From: Caenispirillum bisanense
Lineage (GTDB): Bacteria; Pseudomonadota; Alphaproteobacteria; Rhodospirillales; Rhodospirillaceae
Reading direction: 5' to 3'
Assembly (NCBI RefSeq): GCF_900230255.1
Contig: NZ_OCNJ01000001.1
Location: 124,001 to 188,000 of the forward strand
DNA length: 64,000 bases
Below, one piece after another: positions 1 through 9,484 of the stretch. Both the position numbers and the translations under genes were made by a program. The notes under the pieces are model-generated. The model searched no databases. It saw only the letters and a list, made by a program, of their open reading frames with translations, and had not been told where the DNA came from. Each line of letters starts with the position of its first letter. Position 1 is the stretch's first letter.

Positions 1-159
1 GCGCACCGACCACTTCATGCGGCGCGTCTGGATCGCCGTCAGTTCGTCGCGCGAGCAGATTTCGATGGGGTCGAGTTCATGCTCGGCCGGGCGCTTGGTC
101 AGGTCCATCTTCGCCATACTGGTCTTGAGCATGTTCATGGACGGATTTCCTTCGGTCAT
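1..159 (-). CDS. paaK: Phenylacetate-CoA ligase, N-terminal fragment (cut by window edge)
   Basis: The 53 visible codons begin at an ATG at 159 and run off the left edge. The residues ELDPIEICSRDEL followed by RMKWSVR match the start of the AMP-forming phenylacetate-CoA ligase family, where an ELDPIE...SRDEL...LKW segment precedes the first adenylate-forming subdomain. The enzyme activates phenylacetate to phenylacetyl-CoA in the cytoplasm, the entry step of the pathway. It lies 41 nt behind paaJ on the same strand, as the last visible gene of the paaF-G-H-I-J-K run. Another in-frame ATG follows seven codons in (138), so the exact start is uncertain. The catalytic part is outside the window. 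Confidence 0.8.
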   Translation of the reverse strand, partial: MTEGNPSMNMLKTSMAKMDLTKRPAEHELDPIEICSRDELTAIQTRRMKWSVR

Positions 160-200
160 GGTCGTTTCCTCGCCTCGCCGGGGACTCTGTTGTGTGGCGG

Positions 201-1401
<1,201 letters not shown>

Positions 1402-1409
<8 letters not shown>

Positions 1410-1872
1410 GGGTCATGACCTCCGTGACGCTGCCCTTCAGGCTGCGCGAGTTGCCGCGGAACTGGGCGATGACGGTGCCGTCCTGGTTGGTGACGACCAC
1501 GTCGGTGATGCCGCTGCGGCCGGCCTTCCAGGTCTCCCGCGCTTCGGCCCGCAGCACGTCGCCGCGCTTGGCCGGCGCGCAGAAGGTGACCGAGCAGTTG
1601 GCCGCCACCGTCACCACGTCGTGCGAGTTGCAGGCATAGGCGAAGGCGGTGTCGGCCAGGGTGAAGCACAGGCCGCCGTGCAGGATGTCGTGACCGTTCA
1701 CCATGTCCTGGCGCACGGTCATGGTGCAGACGGCGTAGGACGGCCCGACCTCCGGCACCGCGATGCCGAGGGCCTGCGCCGCGTGGTCGCGGGCGTACAT
1801 GGCCTCGCGCACGGCTTCCGACAGGGCCTGCGGGTCGCGCGGGGCCGCGCTGCTGGTGGTGCCTTCAGGCAT
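1402..1872 (-). CDS. paaI: Hydroxyphenylacetyl-CoA thioesterase PaaI
   Basis: This 156-aa hotdog-fold thioesterase has the PaaI signature HGG (residues 65-67) followed by [11 protein letters not shown], with D74 at the position of the catalytic Asp of E. coli PaaI. It is thought to hydrolyse dead-end CoA esters and free CoA when the pathway stalls. I chose the ATG at 1872 because the family begins about there. An upstream extension to 1968 would lie wholly inside paaH and adds an Arg-rich, Cys-rich stretch without family features. The gene overlaps paaH by 8 nt upstream and paaJ by 8 nt downstream. Confidence 0.88.
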
Positions 1873-3379
1873 GGAAACGGCCTCCTCCCAGGACCTTGCG
1901 CCGCAGCAGCGCCGACGGGCGGTAACGGTCCTCGCCATAGGTTGTGAACAGGTGGTCGAGCACGGCATGGATCCGGCCGAGCCCGATACGCTCGGCCCAG
2001 GCCAGCGGCCCGCGCGGATAGTTGACGCCCTTGGTCATGGCGACGTCGATGTCGGCCGGTGCCGCCACGCCCTGCAGCACGGCGTCGGCCGCCTCGTTCG
2101 CCAGCATGGCGACGGTGCGGGTGACGATCAGGCCGGGGATGTCGTCGACGACCGACACCGCGAGCCCCAGCGCCTGCAACAGCCCGACGGCCGGGGCGAG
2201 CGCCGCCGGCCCCGTCTGGTCGGCGCAGGCGACGGCGGTGCGGCCGGCCTTCAGCCAGTCGCCGGCGAGGTCGTGGACCACCACCGCCCGGCCGCCGAGG
2301 CTCGCCGAGACCTCCGTCGCCGTGCGCCCGTCGGAGGGCAGCAGCAGCACGCCGTCGACCTCGATGGCGCCGGGGCCGTCGGTGCGCTCGTGGGCGAGCC
2401 CCTTGGCCTCGATCAGTGGCAGCAGCGGGCTGTCGTCCTGCACGACGACGCTGCCCGGCGCCGCGGCCGGTTCGGCGGTCGCCGGCGCGGGCAGCACGGC
2501 GCCCTCGCGGTAGTCGTAGAAGCCGCGCCCGGTCTTGCGGCCGAGCCAGCCGGCGTCCACCAGATCCTTCTGCGCCAGCGCCGGCAGGAAGCGGGTGTCG
2601 CCGTAGTAGGCGGCGAAGACGGAATTGGTGACGGCGTAATTTACGTCGTGGCCGATGAGGTCCATCAGCTCGAACGGCCCCATGCGGAAGCCGCCGCCCT
2701 CGCGCAGCACGGCGTCGATGGTGGCGGGGTCGGTGGCGCCTTCCTGGAGGATGCGCAGGCCCTCGGCATAGAACGGCCGCGCTACCCGGTTGACGATGAA
2801 GCCGGGGGTGGAGCGCGCCCGCACCGGGCTCTTGCCCCAGGCGGCGGCGGTGGCGTGGATGCAGTCGGCGACGGCCGGATCGGTGGCGACGCCGGAGATC
2901 ACCTCCACCAGCGCCATGAGCGGCGCCGGGTTGAAAAAGTGCATGCCGACCAGCCGCTCCGGCCGCGCCAGCGCCGCCGCGATGGCGGTGACCGACAGCG
3001 ACGAGGTATTGGTCGCCAGGATCACCTCCGGCCCGCACAGGTCTTCCAGCTCGCGGAACACCTGCTGCTTGACCTCCAGCCGCTCGACGATGGCCTCGAT
3101 GACCAGCCGGGCGGGGGCGAGGTCGGCGAGGCCGTCGGCGACGGTGATGCGGCCGAGCAGGGCGTCGCGGTCGGCGGCGGTCATGCGGCCCTTGTCGACC
3201 AGCTTCGCCAGCGCCTTGGCGATGCCGTCGCGGCCCTTGGCGGCGGCGCCGGGGCCGGCGTCGTGCAGCAACACGGCATGGCCGGCGGCGGCCGCCACCT
3301 GGGCGATGCCGGCGCCCATGGTGCCGGCGCCGACGACGGCGACCGGAGCGGAGGTGGGCAGGGCGGAGGTGGCGGTCAT
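1865..3379 (-). CDS. paaH: 3-hydroxyadipyl-CoA dehydrogenase PaaH
   Basis: This 504-aa 3-hydroxyacyl-CoA dehydrogenase has an N-terminal Rossmann site (VVGAGTMGAGIA, about residues 15-26), the catalytic His in LVGMHFFNPAPLM and two C-terminal 3HCDH repeats, which is the long PaaH architecture. It oxidises 3-hydroxyadipyl-CoA to 3-oxoadipyl-CoA with NAD+. Only one nucleotide separates its ATG from the paaG stop, and its end overlaps paaI. The substrate is inferred from the operon; the sequence alone shows only the hydroxyacyl-CoA dehydrogenase family. Confidence 0.9.
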   Translation of the reverse strand: MTATSALPTSAPVAVVGAGTMGAGIAQVAAAAGHAVLLHDAGPGAAAKGRDGIAKALAKLVDKGRMTAADRDALLGRITVADGLADLAPARLVIEAIVERLEVKQQVFRELEDLCGPEVILATNTSSLSVTAIAAALARPERLVGMHFFNPAPLMALVEVISGVATDPAVADCIHATAAAWGKSPVRARSTPGFIVNRVARPFYAEGLRILQEGATDPATIDAVLREGGGFRMGPFELMDLIGHDVNYAVTNSVFAAYYGDTRFLPALAQKDLVDAGWLGRKTGRGFYDYREGAVLPAPATAEPAAAPGSVVVQDDSPLLPLIEAKGLAHERTDGPGAIEVDGVLLLPSDGRTATEVSASLGGRAVVVHDLAGDWLKAGRTAVACADQTGPAALAPAVGLLQALGLAVSVVDDIPGLIVTRTVAMLANEAADAVLQGVAAPADIDVAMTKGVNYPRGPLAWAERIGLGRIHAVLDHLFTTYGEDRYRPSALLRRKVLGGGRFHA

Positions 3380-3380
3380 G

Positions 3381-4172
3381 TCAGCGCCCCTGGAAGGTGG
3401 GCTGCCGCTTTTCCATGAAGGCGGCGACGCCCTCCTGGTAATCGGCGGTGCGGCCGGCGAGGCGCTGCAGATCGCGTTCGAGGTCGAGCTGCTGCTCCAG
3501 CGTGTTGGTGCTGCTGGCGGCCAGCGCCCGCTTGATGAGCGCGAGGCCGCGCGTCGGCATGGCGGCGAGGCGGGCGGCGAGGGCGTGGGCTTCCTCGGCC
3601 AGGGCGGCGTCGTCGACGCACTTCCAGATCATGCCCCAGGCCTCCGCCTGCTCGGCACTCACCTTGTCGCCCAGCATCATGAGGGCGGTGGCGCGCGCCT
3701 GGCCGACCACGCGCGGCAGGCTCCAGGTGCCGCCGCTGTCGGGGATCAGGCCGATCTTGCAGAAGGCCTGGATGAAGCTGGCGGAGCGGGCGGCGATGAC
3801 GATGTCGCAGGCCAGCGCCAGGTTGGCGCCGGCGCCGGCCGCCACGCCGTTGACGGCGCAGACCACCGGCATCTCCAGGCCCTTCAGGGTCTTGAGCAGC
3901 GGGTTGTAGCGCTTTTCCAGGCTTTCCCCCAGGTCGGGCGTCTCGCCGCCGGGGGCGACGGCGCGGTCCGACAGGTCCTGCCCGGCGCAGAAGCCGCGGC
4001 CGGCGCCGGTGAGCAGCAGGCAGCGCACGGCGTCGTCACGCTGGACGGCCTTCAGCGCGTCGGCCAGTTCGGCGTGCATCTGGGTGGTGAAGCTGTTCAG
4101 CTTGTCGGGCCGGTTCAGCGTCAGGGTGGCGACACCGTCGGCGATGGCGAGCTGGATGGTCTCGTAGGTCAT
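3381..4172 (-). CDS. paaG: Ring-1,2-epoxyphenylacetyl-CoA isomerase PaaG
   Basis: This 263-aa crotonase-fold protein has the segment IGLIPDSGGTWSLPR, which carries the Asp typical of PaaG where hydratases have Gly/Ala or Glu. PaaG converts the ring epoxide to oxepin-CoA and also shifts a double bond during later beta-oxidation. The oxyanion-hole region (GRGFCAGQDL) is present. The ATG lies 15 nt behind the paaF stop. The family also contains general enoyl-CoA isomerases, but the side-by-side paaF/paaG pair in a paa operon makes this assignment firm. Confidence 0.9.
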   Translation of the reverse strand: MTYETIQLAIADGVATLTLNRPDKLNSFTTQMHAELADALKAVQRDDAVRCLLLTGAGRGFCAGQDLSDRAVAPGGETPDLGESLEKRYNPLLKTLKGLEMPVVCAVNGVAAGAGANLALACDIVIAARSASFIQAFCKIGLIPDSGGTWSLPRVVGQARATALMMLGDKVSAEQAEAWGMIWKCVDDAALAEEAHALAARLAAMPTRGLALIKRALAASSTNTLEQQLDLERDLQRLAGRTADYQEGVAAFMEKRQPTFQGR

Positions 4173-4187
4173 GCGGGTCCCCGGTCG

Positions 4188-5000
4188 TCAGCGGCCGCGG
4201 AAGGCGGGCCGGCGCTTTTCCTTGAAGGCAGCGAGGCCTTCCTGGCGGTCTTCGGTGGCGAACAACTGGCAGAAGGCGCGGCGTTCGAAGGCGAGGCCCT
4301 GGTCGAGCCCGACCTCGAAGGCCTTCAGCACCGCTTCTTTGGCGAGCCGCACGGCGAGCGGCGGCTTGGCGGCGATCTGCACCGCCAGCGCCACGGCGCG
4401 CTCCACCGTCAGTTCGGGCGGGCAGACCTCGCTCACGAGGCCGCGGGCGAGCGCCGCGCGGGCGTCGAGGAAGGCGCCCGACAGCACCAGCTTCATGGCG
4501 TCGGACTTGCCGAGGGCGTGGGTCAGGCGCTGGGTGCCGCCGGCCCCCGGAATGATGCCGAGGTTGATCTCCGGCTGGCCGAACTGCGCCGTCTCGCCGG
4601 CGATGAGCACGTCGCAGTGCATGGCGAGCTCGTTGCCGCCGCCCAGGCAGAAGCCGTTGACGGCGCCGATGAGCGGCTTCGGGAACTGGCGGATGGCCTG
4701 CCACAGGGCCGGGCGGCCGTCGGTGAGGATGGAGACGGCATCGTGCGCCGCCAGCTCGCCGATGTCGGCGCCGGCGGCGAAGACAGTGTCGCCGCCGGTC
4801 AGCACCACGACGCGGACGTCGTCGTCGGCGGCGGCCTCGGTCAGGACGGCCGCGATCTCGCGCAGGGTCTGGGTGCGCAGGGCGTTGCGCGCCTGCGGCC
4901 GGTGAAGCGTGATCGCCAGGACGTGCGGCGCCGGCTGGTCGACACGGATGTCGTCCCAGGCGTCGCCCGCACGCTCCGCGGCCGGTGGGGCCGTGAGCAT
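4188..5000 (-). CDS. paaF: 2,3-dehydroadipyl-CoA hydratase PaaF
   Basis: This 270-aa enoyl-CoA hydratase has both crotonase catalytic glutamates: E124 in GGGNELAMHCD and E144 in GQPEINLGIIPGAGG. It hydrates 2,3-dehydroadipyl-CoA to 3-hydroxyadipyl-CoA, the substrate of PaaH. The frame stays open far upstream, through the promoter region and behind the opposing paaN gene, so I placed the start at the ATG at 5000, where family similarity begins. It is the first gene of the minus-strand paa operon and faces paaN across a 435-bp intergenic region. Confidence 0.88.
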   Translation of the reverse strand: MLTAPPAAERAGDAWDDIRVDQPAPHVLAITLHRPQARNALRTQTLREIAAVLTEAAADDDVRVVVLTGGDTVFAAGADIGELAAHDAVSILTDGRPALWQAIRQFPKPLIGAVNGFCLGGGNELAMHCDVLIAGETAQFGQPEINLGIIPGAGGTQRLTHALGKSDAMKLVLSGAFLDARAALARGLVSEVCPPELTVERAVALAVQIAAKPPLAVRLAKEAVLKAFEVGLDQGLAFERRAFCQLFATEDRQEGLAAFKEKRRPAFRGR

Positions 5001-5112
5001 GTCGTCGTCTTCCTCCCGTGGTGGCCGTTTGCCGGCCTTGGTCACAGTATCGCCCGGACGGATGCCTGACGCGACACCCATGACGGCCAGACGGCCCGTG
5101 CTTTTATAATGA

Positions 5113-5145
5113 TACAAAATCGTGGCATCGCCGCGGAATTTTGTA
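5113..5145. promoter_or_regulatory. Inverted repeat TACAAAAT-N17-ATTTTGTA (candidate operator)
   Basis: Perfect 8-bp inverted arms lie at 5113-5120 and 5138-5145 and are separated by 17 nt. The left arm is part of TGATACAAAAT (5110-5120). The site lies 110-145 bp upstream of paaF in its control region. The symmetry and AT-rich arms suggest binding of a dimeric regulator. Which regulator is unknown; PaaX- or PaaR-type repressors control such operons elsewhere. Confidence 0.4.
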
Positions 5146-5302
5146 AACCTTTTTTCGCCACCGTCATGGTGCGCGAAGGGAGGAGGGGCCGGGCCGGGCG
5201 CCGCGGGCGGGGTAACCCCAATCGGCGGCGGGGCATAGGTGCGGGCGCAGCCGGGCAGCGGCCCTGCGCCTTCCGGACGCTGGACGGCCGCACCATGCGT
5301 CC

Positions 5303-5339
5303 GATACAGAATTAGACAGCTGGAATGATTTTTGGTATC
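5303..5339. promoter_or_regulatory. Paired GATAC / GTATC elements near paaN
   Basis: GATACAGAAT (5303-5312) faces the inverted copy ATTTTTGGTATC (5328-5339). Both resemble TGATACAAAAT at 5110-5120, so the region has three copies of a GATACnnAAT-like word, two of them in inverted orientation about 100 bp before paaN. This may be a second operator for the same regulator. Confidence 0.3.
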
Positions 5340-5435
5340 ACGAAAGACCGATTCGCGGGCCGCGGCACGCCGCCGCACCGCCCGAACACCAGAGCGCCGG
5401 CCCACCGGCGCCGCGTCCACCCTGGGAGGACCTGC

Positions 5436-7118
5436 ATGAACATGATGAACGGCGCCGCCGTCGCGGGCCTGGTCGACAAGCACAAGCCGACCCTGGAAAA
5501 GGCCGCCGCCGCCGCCGGCGCGCGCGGCTACTGGTCGGCCTACCCCGAGCACCTGAAGGCCTACGGCGAGACCGCCAAGGACGACGGCGAGGCGGCCTTC
5601 AAGGCGCATCTCGGCAAGGCCTTCGACATCGAGGTCCCCGGCGCGTCCGGCACCGTCGGATCGGAGCAGAGCCCGTTCGGCGTCGACCTCGGCATCACCT
5701 ACCCGAAGCCCGACATCGACGCCGTACTGAAGGCCGCGCAAGGAGCCATGAAGGGCTGGCGCCGCGCCTCCGCCGACCAGCGGGCGGCGGTCTGCGTCGA
5801 GATCCTGGAGCGTCTGAACAAGAAGACGCCGGAAATCCTCTTCGCCGTCATGCACACCACCGGGCAGGCCTTCATGATGGCCTTCCAGGCCGGCGGCCCG
5901 CACGCCCAGGACCGCGGCCTCGAGGCCGTCACCTACGGCTGGATGGCGCAGACCCAGGTGCCTGCCGGCGAGGTGACGTGGGAAAAGCCGCAGGGCAAGA
6001 ACCCGCCGCTGGTCATGAAGAAGCGTTGGCACGTCAGCCCGCGCGGCGTCGCCGTGGTGGTCGGCTGCGCCACCTTCCCGACGTGGAACGGCTACCCCGG
6101 CCTGTTCGCCAGCCTGGTCACCGGCAACCCGGTGGTGGTCAAGCCGCACCCCGGCGCGGTGCTGCCGCTCGCCATTACCGTGACGGTGGCGCGTGAGGTG
6201 CTGGCCGAGGCCGGCTTCGATCCCAACCTGGTGACGCTCGCCGCCGATTCGGTCGATGCGCCCATCACCAAGGAACTGTGCACCCGGCCGGAAGTGAAGA
6301 TCATCGACTTCACCGGCTCCACCGCCTTCGGCGACTGGCTGGAACAGAACTGCCGGCAGGCGCAGGTCTATACGGAGAAGGCCGGCGTGAACTTCGTCGT
6401 CATCGACTCGACGAACGACTTCAAGGGCATGGTGCGCAACATGGCGTTCACCCTGTCGCTCTATACCGGCCAGATGTGCACCACCACGCAGAACATCTTC
6501 GTGCCCAAGGGCGGCATCGAGACGGAGGACGGCCACAAGTCCTTCGACGAGGTGGCGCAGGCGCTCGCCGCCGGGGTGGACAAGTTCCTGTCCGATCCGG
6601 CCCGCGCCGTGGAAGTGCTGGGCGCCGTGCAGAACCCGGCGACGGCGGCCCGCATCGACGAGGCCAAGGGCTTCGGCACGGTCCTGCTCGACAGCCGCAG
6701 CATCGAGCATCCGTACCTGAAGGGGGCTCGCGTGCGCACGCCGCTGCTGCTGGCGGTGGACAAGAAGGCGGCCGACACCTATTGCCGCGAGTGCTTCGGC
6801 CCGGTCGCCTTCGTCATCGCCTGCGACGACACGGCCGACTGCCTCGCCACCGCCCGCCGCACCGCCATGGAGCACGGCGCCATCACCGCCGGCCTGTACT
6901 CGGTGAAGCCGGACGTGGTGGAGGACGCCGTGGAGGCCTGCCTGGACGCCCAGGTGGCGTTGTCGGTCAACCTGACCGGCGGGGTGTTCGTCAACCAGAC
7001 GGCCGCCTTCAGCGACTTCCACGCCACCGGCGGCAACCCGGCCGCCAACGCCAGCCTGACGGACCTCGCCTTCGTGGCGAACCGCTTCCGCTTCGTCGGC
7101 GTGCGCGAGCCGGCGTAA
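5436..7118 (+). CDS. paaN: Phenylacetic acid degradation protein PaaN (aldehyde-dehydrogenase type)
   Basis: This 560-aa protein begins at the ATG at 5436, preceded by GGGAGGA five bases upstream; an earlier in-frame start at 5325 lacks such a site. The N-terminus (RGYWSAYPEH) and the aldehyde-dehydrogenase catalytic Cys C348 (YTGQMCTTTQ) fit the PaaN family that oxidises the ring-opened semialdehyde-CoA intermediate. It is too short to carry the C-terminal (R)-hydratase domain of the bifunctional E. coli PaaZ, so oxepin-CoA hydrolysis must be done by another protein. It is transcribed away from the paaF-K operon. Confidence 0.88.
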   Translation: MNMMNGAAVAGLVDKHKPTLEKAAAAAGARGYWSAYPEHLKAYGETAKDDGEAAFKAHLGKAFDIEVPGASGTVGSEQSPFGVDLGITYPKPDIDAVLKAAQGAMKGWRRASADQRAAVCVEILERLNKKTPEILFAVMHTTGQAFMMAFQAGGPHAQDRGLEAVTYGWMAQTQVPAGEVTWEKPQGKNPPLVMKKRWHVSPRGVAVVVGCATFPTWNGYPGLFASLVTGNPVVVKPHPGAVLPLAITVTVAREVLAEAGFDPNLVTLAADSVDAPITKELCTRPEVKIIDFTGSTAFGDWLEQNCRQAQVYTEKAGVNFVVIDSTNDFKGMVRNMAFTLSLYTGQMCTTTQNIFVPKGGIETEDGHKSFDEVAQALAAGVDKFLSDPARAVEVLGAVQNPATAARIDEAKGFGTVLLDSRSIEHPYLKGARVRTPLLLAVDKKAADTYCRECFGPVAFVIACDDTADCLATARRTAMEHGAITAGLYSVKPDVVEDAVEACLDAQVALSVNLTGGVFVNQTAAFSDFHATGGNPAANASLTDLAFVANRFRFVGVREPA

Positions 7119-7127
7119 GGGGTATCG

Positions 7128-7163
7128 CCTCGCCGGGCGGGCGGCCCCGTCCGCCCGGCGAGG
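7128..7163. terminator. 13-bp GC-rich hairpin after paaN
   Basis: The arms CCTCGCCGGGCGG (7128-7140) and CCGCCCGGCGAGG (7151-7163) are fully complementary around a 10-nt loop and begin 9 nt after the paaN stop. There is no T-tract, so it may be a weak terminator, an mRNA 3'-end stabiliser or part of the repeat described next. Confidence 0.45.
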
Positions 7164-7273
7164 GCTGAATCAAACAGCCAGGATCCCCGGTCGGCGCTGT
7201 CCGCCGCAAGCGAGCATTGAGCGAGCGGCCAAGGGCGCGGCAGCGCCCGCCCGGCGAGGGCTGAAACAAACAG
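7151..7273. repeat. 27-bp direct repeat (7151-7177 and 7247-7273)
   Basis: Two copies, 96 bp apart, start CCGCCCGGCGAGGGCTGAA and end CAAACAG, with a single mismatch (T7170 versus A7266). The stretch between paaN and the next gene holds nothing else that I recognise. It looks like an intergenic repeat family; the first copy also forms the right arm of the hairpin at 7128-7163. Confidence 0.6.
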
Positions 7274-7371
7274 AACCGGCCGGTGGCCGGCACCGGCCCT
7301 GCCGCAACGGCTGTTGCCGGTGGTACCGGCGCGTGGCATAGGGAAGGACCGCAACTCTTCGGAGAGCATCC

Positions 7372-8355
7372 ATGCCCGGTGTCGCCCGCCTGTCCCGTCG
7401 TGCCTTCCTCGCCTCCGCCGCCGCTTGCGCCCTGGCACCGCTGGTGCTGCCGCGCGGCCTGCGTGCCGCCCAGCCGCCCGCCGGCACCCAGGTGCCCGCC
7501 GTCTACCGCACCACGGTCGGGGGGATGGAGGTCACGGCCCTGTCCGACGGCTGGTTCGACCTCTCGACCGAGCTGTTCCCCGGCGCCGACCCGGCGGCGG
7601 TGAAGGCCTTCCAGGAGGGCGCCTTCCTGCCCGGCGGGCCGCTGCGCACCTCGCTCAACACCTATGCCGTCAACACCGGCGAGCGGCTGATCCTCATCGA
7701 CGCCGGCGCCGGCGGCGTGTTCGGCCCGACCGCCGGCATGCTGCCCAAGCACATGGCGGCGGCGGGACTCGATCCGGCCAAGGTGGATCTGGTGGTGCTG
7801 ACCCACATGCACCCCGACCACATCGGCGGCGTCGCCACGGCCGAGGGCAAGCCGCTGTTCCCCAATGCCGAACTGGTGGTGCACGAGGCCGAATGGGCCT
7901 ACTGGCACGACGATGCCGCCCGCGCCGCCGTGCCCGACGACGTGAAGGCCTGGTTCGACGGCATCCGCCAGGCGGCGGCGCTCTACCCCAAGGTGCGCAA
8001 GGTCGCCGACGGGGCGGAGGTGGTGCCCGGCCTCACCGCCGTCGCGCTGCCCGGCCACACGCCGGGCCACACCGGCTACCGCCTGACGTCGGAGGGCGAA
8101 ACGCTGCTGGTGTGGGGGGATGTGGTCCATGCCCCGGTGCTGCAGTTCGCCCGCCCGGAGTGGAGCATCGCCTTCGACGTCGACGCCGACCGCGCCCGCA
8201 CCACCCGCGAAGCCATCCTGGCCGAGGTGGCCGACGGCCGCACGCTGGTCGCCGGCATGCACCTGGACTTCCCCGGCCTCGGCCACGTCGCCCGCGGCGG
8301 CGAGGGCGGCGCGGCCTACACCTTCGTGCCGGTCAAGTGGGAACACGCGCTGTAA
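7372..8355 (+). CDS. Tat-exported metallo-beta-lactamase-fold hydrolase
   Basis: This 327-aa protein has a twin-arginine signal (SRRAFLAS, residues 8-15, then an Ala/Leu-rich core to about residue 32), so it is probably exported folded to the periplasm. The zinc motif HMHPDH lies at residues 145-150, with a further GHTPGHTG metal-binding stretch downstream. This places it in the metallo-beta-lactamase superfamily near quorum-quenching lactonases and other single-domain hydrolases. The substrate is not predictable. GGAGAG ends 6 nt before the ATG. The gene stands alone, converging on the threonylcarbamoyl-AMP synthase gene. Confidence 0.82.
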   Translation: MPGVARLSRRAFLASAAACALAPLVLPRGLRAAQPPAGTQVPAVYRTTVGGMEVTALSDGWFDLSTELFPGADPAAVKAFQEGAFLPGGPLRTSLNTYAVNTGERLILIDAGAGGVFGPTAGMLPKHMAAAGLDPAKVDLVVLTHMHPDHIGGVATAEGKPLFPNAELVVHEAEWAYWHDDAARAAVPDDVKAWFDGIRQAAALYPKVRKVADGAEVVPGLTAVALPGHTPGHTGYRLTSEGETLLVWGDVVHAPVLQFARPEWSIAFDVDADRARTTREAILAEVADGRTLVAGMHLDFPGLGHVARGGEGGAAYTFVPVKWEHAL

Positions 8356-8409
8356 GGGGCGGCGGCTGCGAGGCGCCGTCCTCCATGGCTGCCGTCAGGG
8401 GAGCCGAGG

Positions 8410-8443
8410 ATGCCCGGCTCGGAGGCGCTCGGAGGCCGGGCAT
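8410..8443. repeat. Inverted repeat with internal tandem repeat
   Basis: ATGCCCGG (8410-8417) and CCGGGCAT (8436-8443) flank two tandem copies of CTCGGAGG (8418-8425 and 8428-8435). It sits in the convergent intergenic region after the hydrolase gene and may be a repetitive extragenic palindrome or bidirectional terminator. Confidence 0.45.
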
Positions 8444-8474
8444 GACATAAGAGGCTGAAACATCGTCAGAAATT

Positions 8475-8521
8475 GTCATGGCCGGGCTCGACCCGGCCAT
8501 CCACGCCGTCACCGGCGGTGA
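8475..8521. repeat. Intergenic palindromic (REP-like) element, copy 1
   Basis: The arms ATGGCCGGG (8478-8486) and CCCGGCCAT (8492-8500) form a palindrome, followed by CCACGCCGTCACCGGCGGTG. A near-identical copy lies at 55182-55227, about 47 kb away and also between genes. Such elements are common in alphaproteobacterial intergenic DNA. Confidence 0.65.
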
Positions 8522-8539
8522 GGCGTCGCCAGGCACCCG

Positions 8540-9484
8540 CTACCGCGGCGCCGCGGCCCGTTGCAGGCGGTCGTTGATGGCGCGGCCGAGGCCGTCGTCG
8601 GGGACCGGTGCCACGGCGATGCCGGTGAAGGGCGCGCGGTCCAGGCGGCGGAGGTAGGCGAAGAGGTGGGCCGCCGCCTCGCGCAGGGAGCCGTCCGGCG
8701 ACAGGTCGAGGTCCGCCCCCGCCGTGCCGCCGAAGCCCAGCAGCGCCTCGCCGGGCTGCTTGTCGGTGGCGCCCAGCCGCACCGGGCGGTCGGGGGCGTA
8801 GTGGCTGAGGAGCTGGCCGGGGCTCTTGGGCGCCGCCGGGTCGCCGCCGCCCTCGATCACCGCGCAGCCGAGCACCGCCGCCACCTCCTCGCGGGTGACG
8901 GCGCCGGGGCGCAGGATGGCGGGCTGCGGGCCGGTCAGGTCGACGACCGTGCTTTCCAGCCCCACCGTGCAGGCGCCGCCGTCGACGACGAGGGACACCC
9001 GCTCGCCCAGGCTTTCGGCCACGTGTTCCGCCTCGGTCGGGCTGATGGCGCCCGAGCGGTTGGCCGAGGGCGCCGCCACCGGCCGCGCCACCGCCCGCAG
9101 CAGCCCTTGCGCCACCGGATGGGCCGGCACGCGCACCGCCACGCTGTCGAGCCCGGCCGACACCAGCAGCGACAGGCCGCAATCCTCGCGCCGCGGCAGC
9201 ACCAGGGTCAGCGGCCCGGGCCAGAAAGTGGAGGCGAGCTTGCGGGCGCGGTCGTCGAACTTCACCAGCGCCACCGCCGCCGCCAGATCGGACACATGCA
9301 CGATGAGCGGGTTGAAACGCGGCCGCCCCTTGGCCTCGAAGATGGACGCCACCGCGTCGTCGTTGGTGGCGTCGGCGCCGAGGCCGTAGACCGTCTCCGT
9401 CGGAAAGGCGACCAGCCGGCCGGCGCGCAGATGCGCTCCGGCCTCGGTCAGCACGGCGTCGGAGGCGGCCTCGATGCGGCTCAT
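8540..9484 (-). CDS. L-threonylcarbamoyladenylate synthase (Sua5/YrdC/YwlC type)
   Basis: This 314-aa protein has the YrdC domain (FPTETVYGLGADATN, then KGRPRFNPLIVH) and the nucleotide-binding PSANRSGAISPT motif, followed by a C-terminal Sua5 extension. It is thus the long Sua5 form rather than short TsaC. It makes threonylcarbamoyl-AMP for the t6A modification at tRNA position 37. The start is the ATG at 9484, which overlaps the cysQ stop by 4 nt (ATGA); the frame remains open into cysQ but without family features. Confidence 0.9.
   Translation of the reverse strand: MSRIEAASDAVLTEAGAHLRAGRLVAFPTETVYGLGADATNDDAVASIFEAKGRPRFNPLIVHVSDLAAAVALVKFDDRARKLASTFWPGPLTLVLPRREDCGLSLLVSAGLDSVAVRVPAHPVAQGLLRAVARPVAAPSANRSGAISPTEAEHVAESLGERVSLVVDGGACTVGLESTVVDLTGPQPAILRPGAVTREEVAAVLGCAVIEGGGDPAAPKSPGQLLSHYAPDRPVRLGATDKQPGEALLGFGGTAGADLDLSPDGSLREAAAHLFAYLRRLDRAPFTGIAVAPVPDDGLGRAINDRLQRAAAPR

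Larger units (their letters stand above)
5001..5435. promoter_or_regulatory. Divergent paaF / paaN control region
   Basis: This 435-bp gap holds no convincing gene. It is AT-richer than its surroundings, especially at 5100-5155 and 5300-5340, as expected for two back-to-back promoters. The repeat elements annotated within it are candidate sites for a pathway repressor. No paaR or paaX repressor gene is in the window. Confidence 0.6.
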
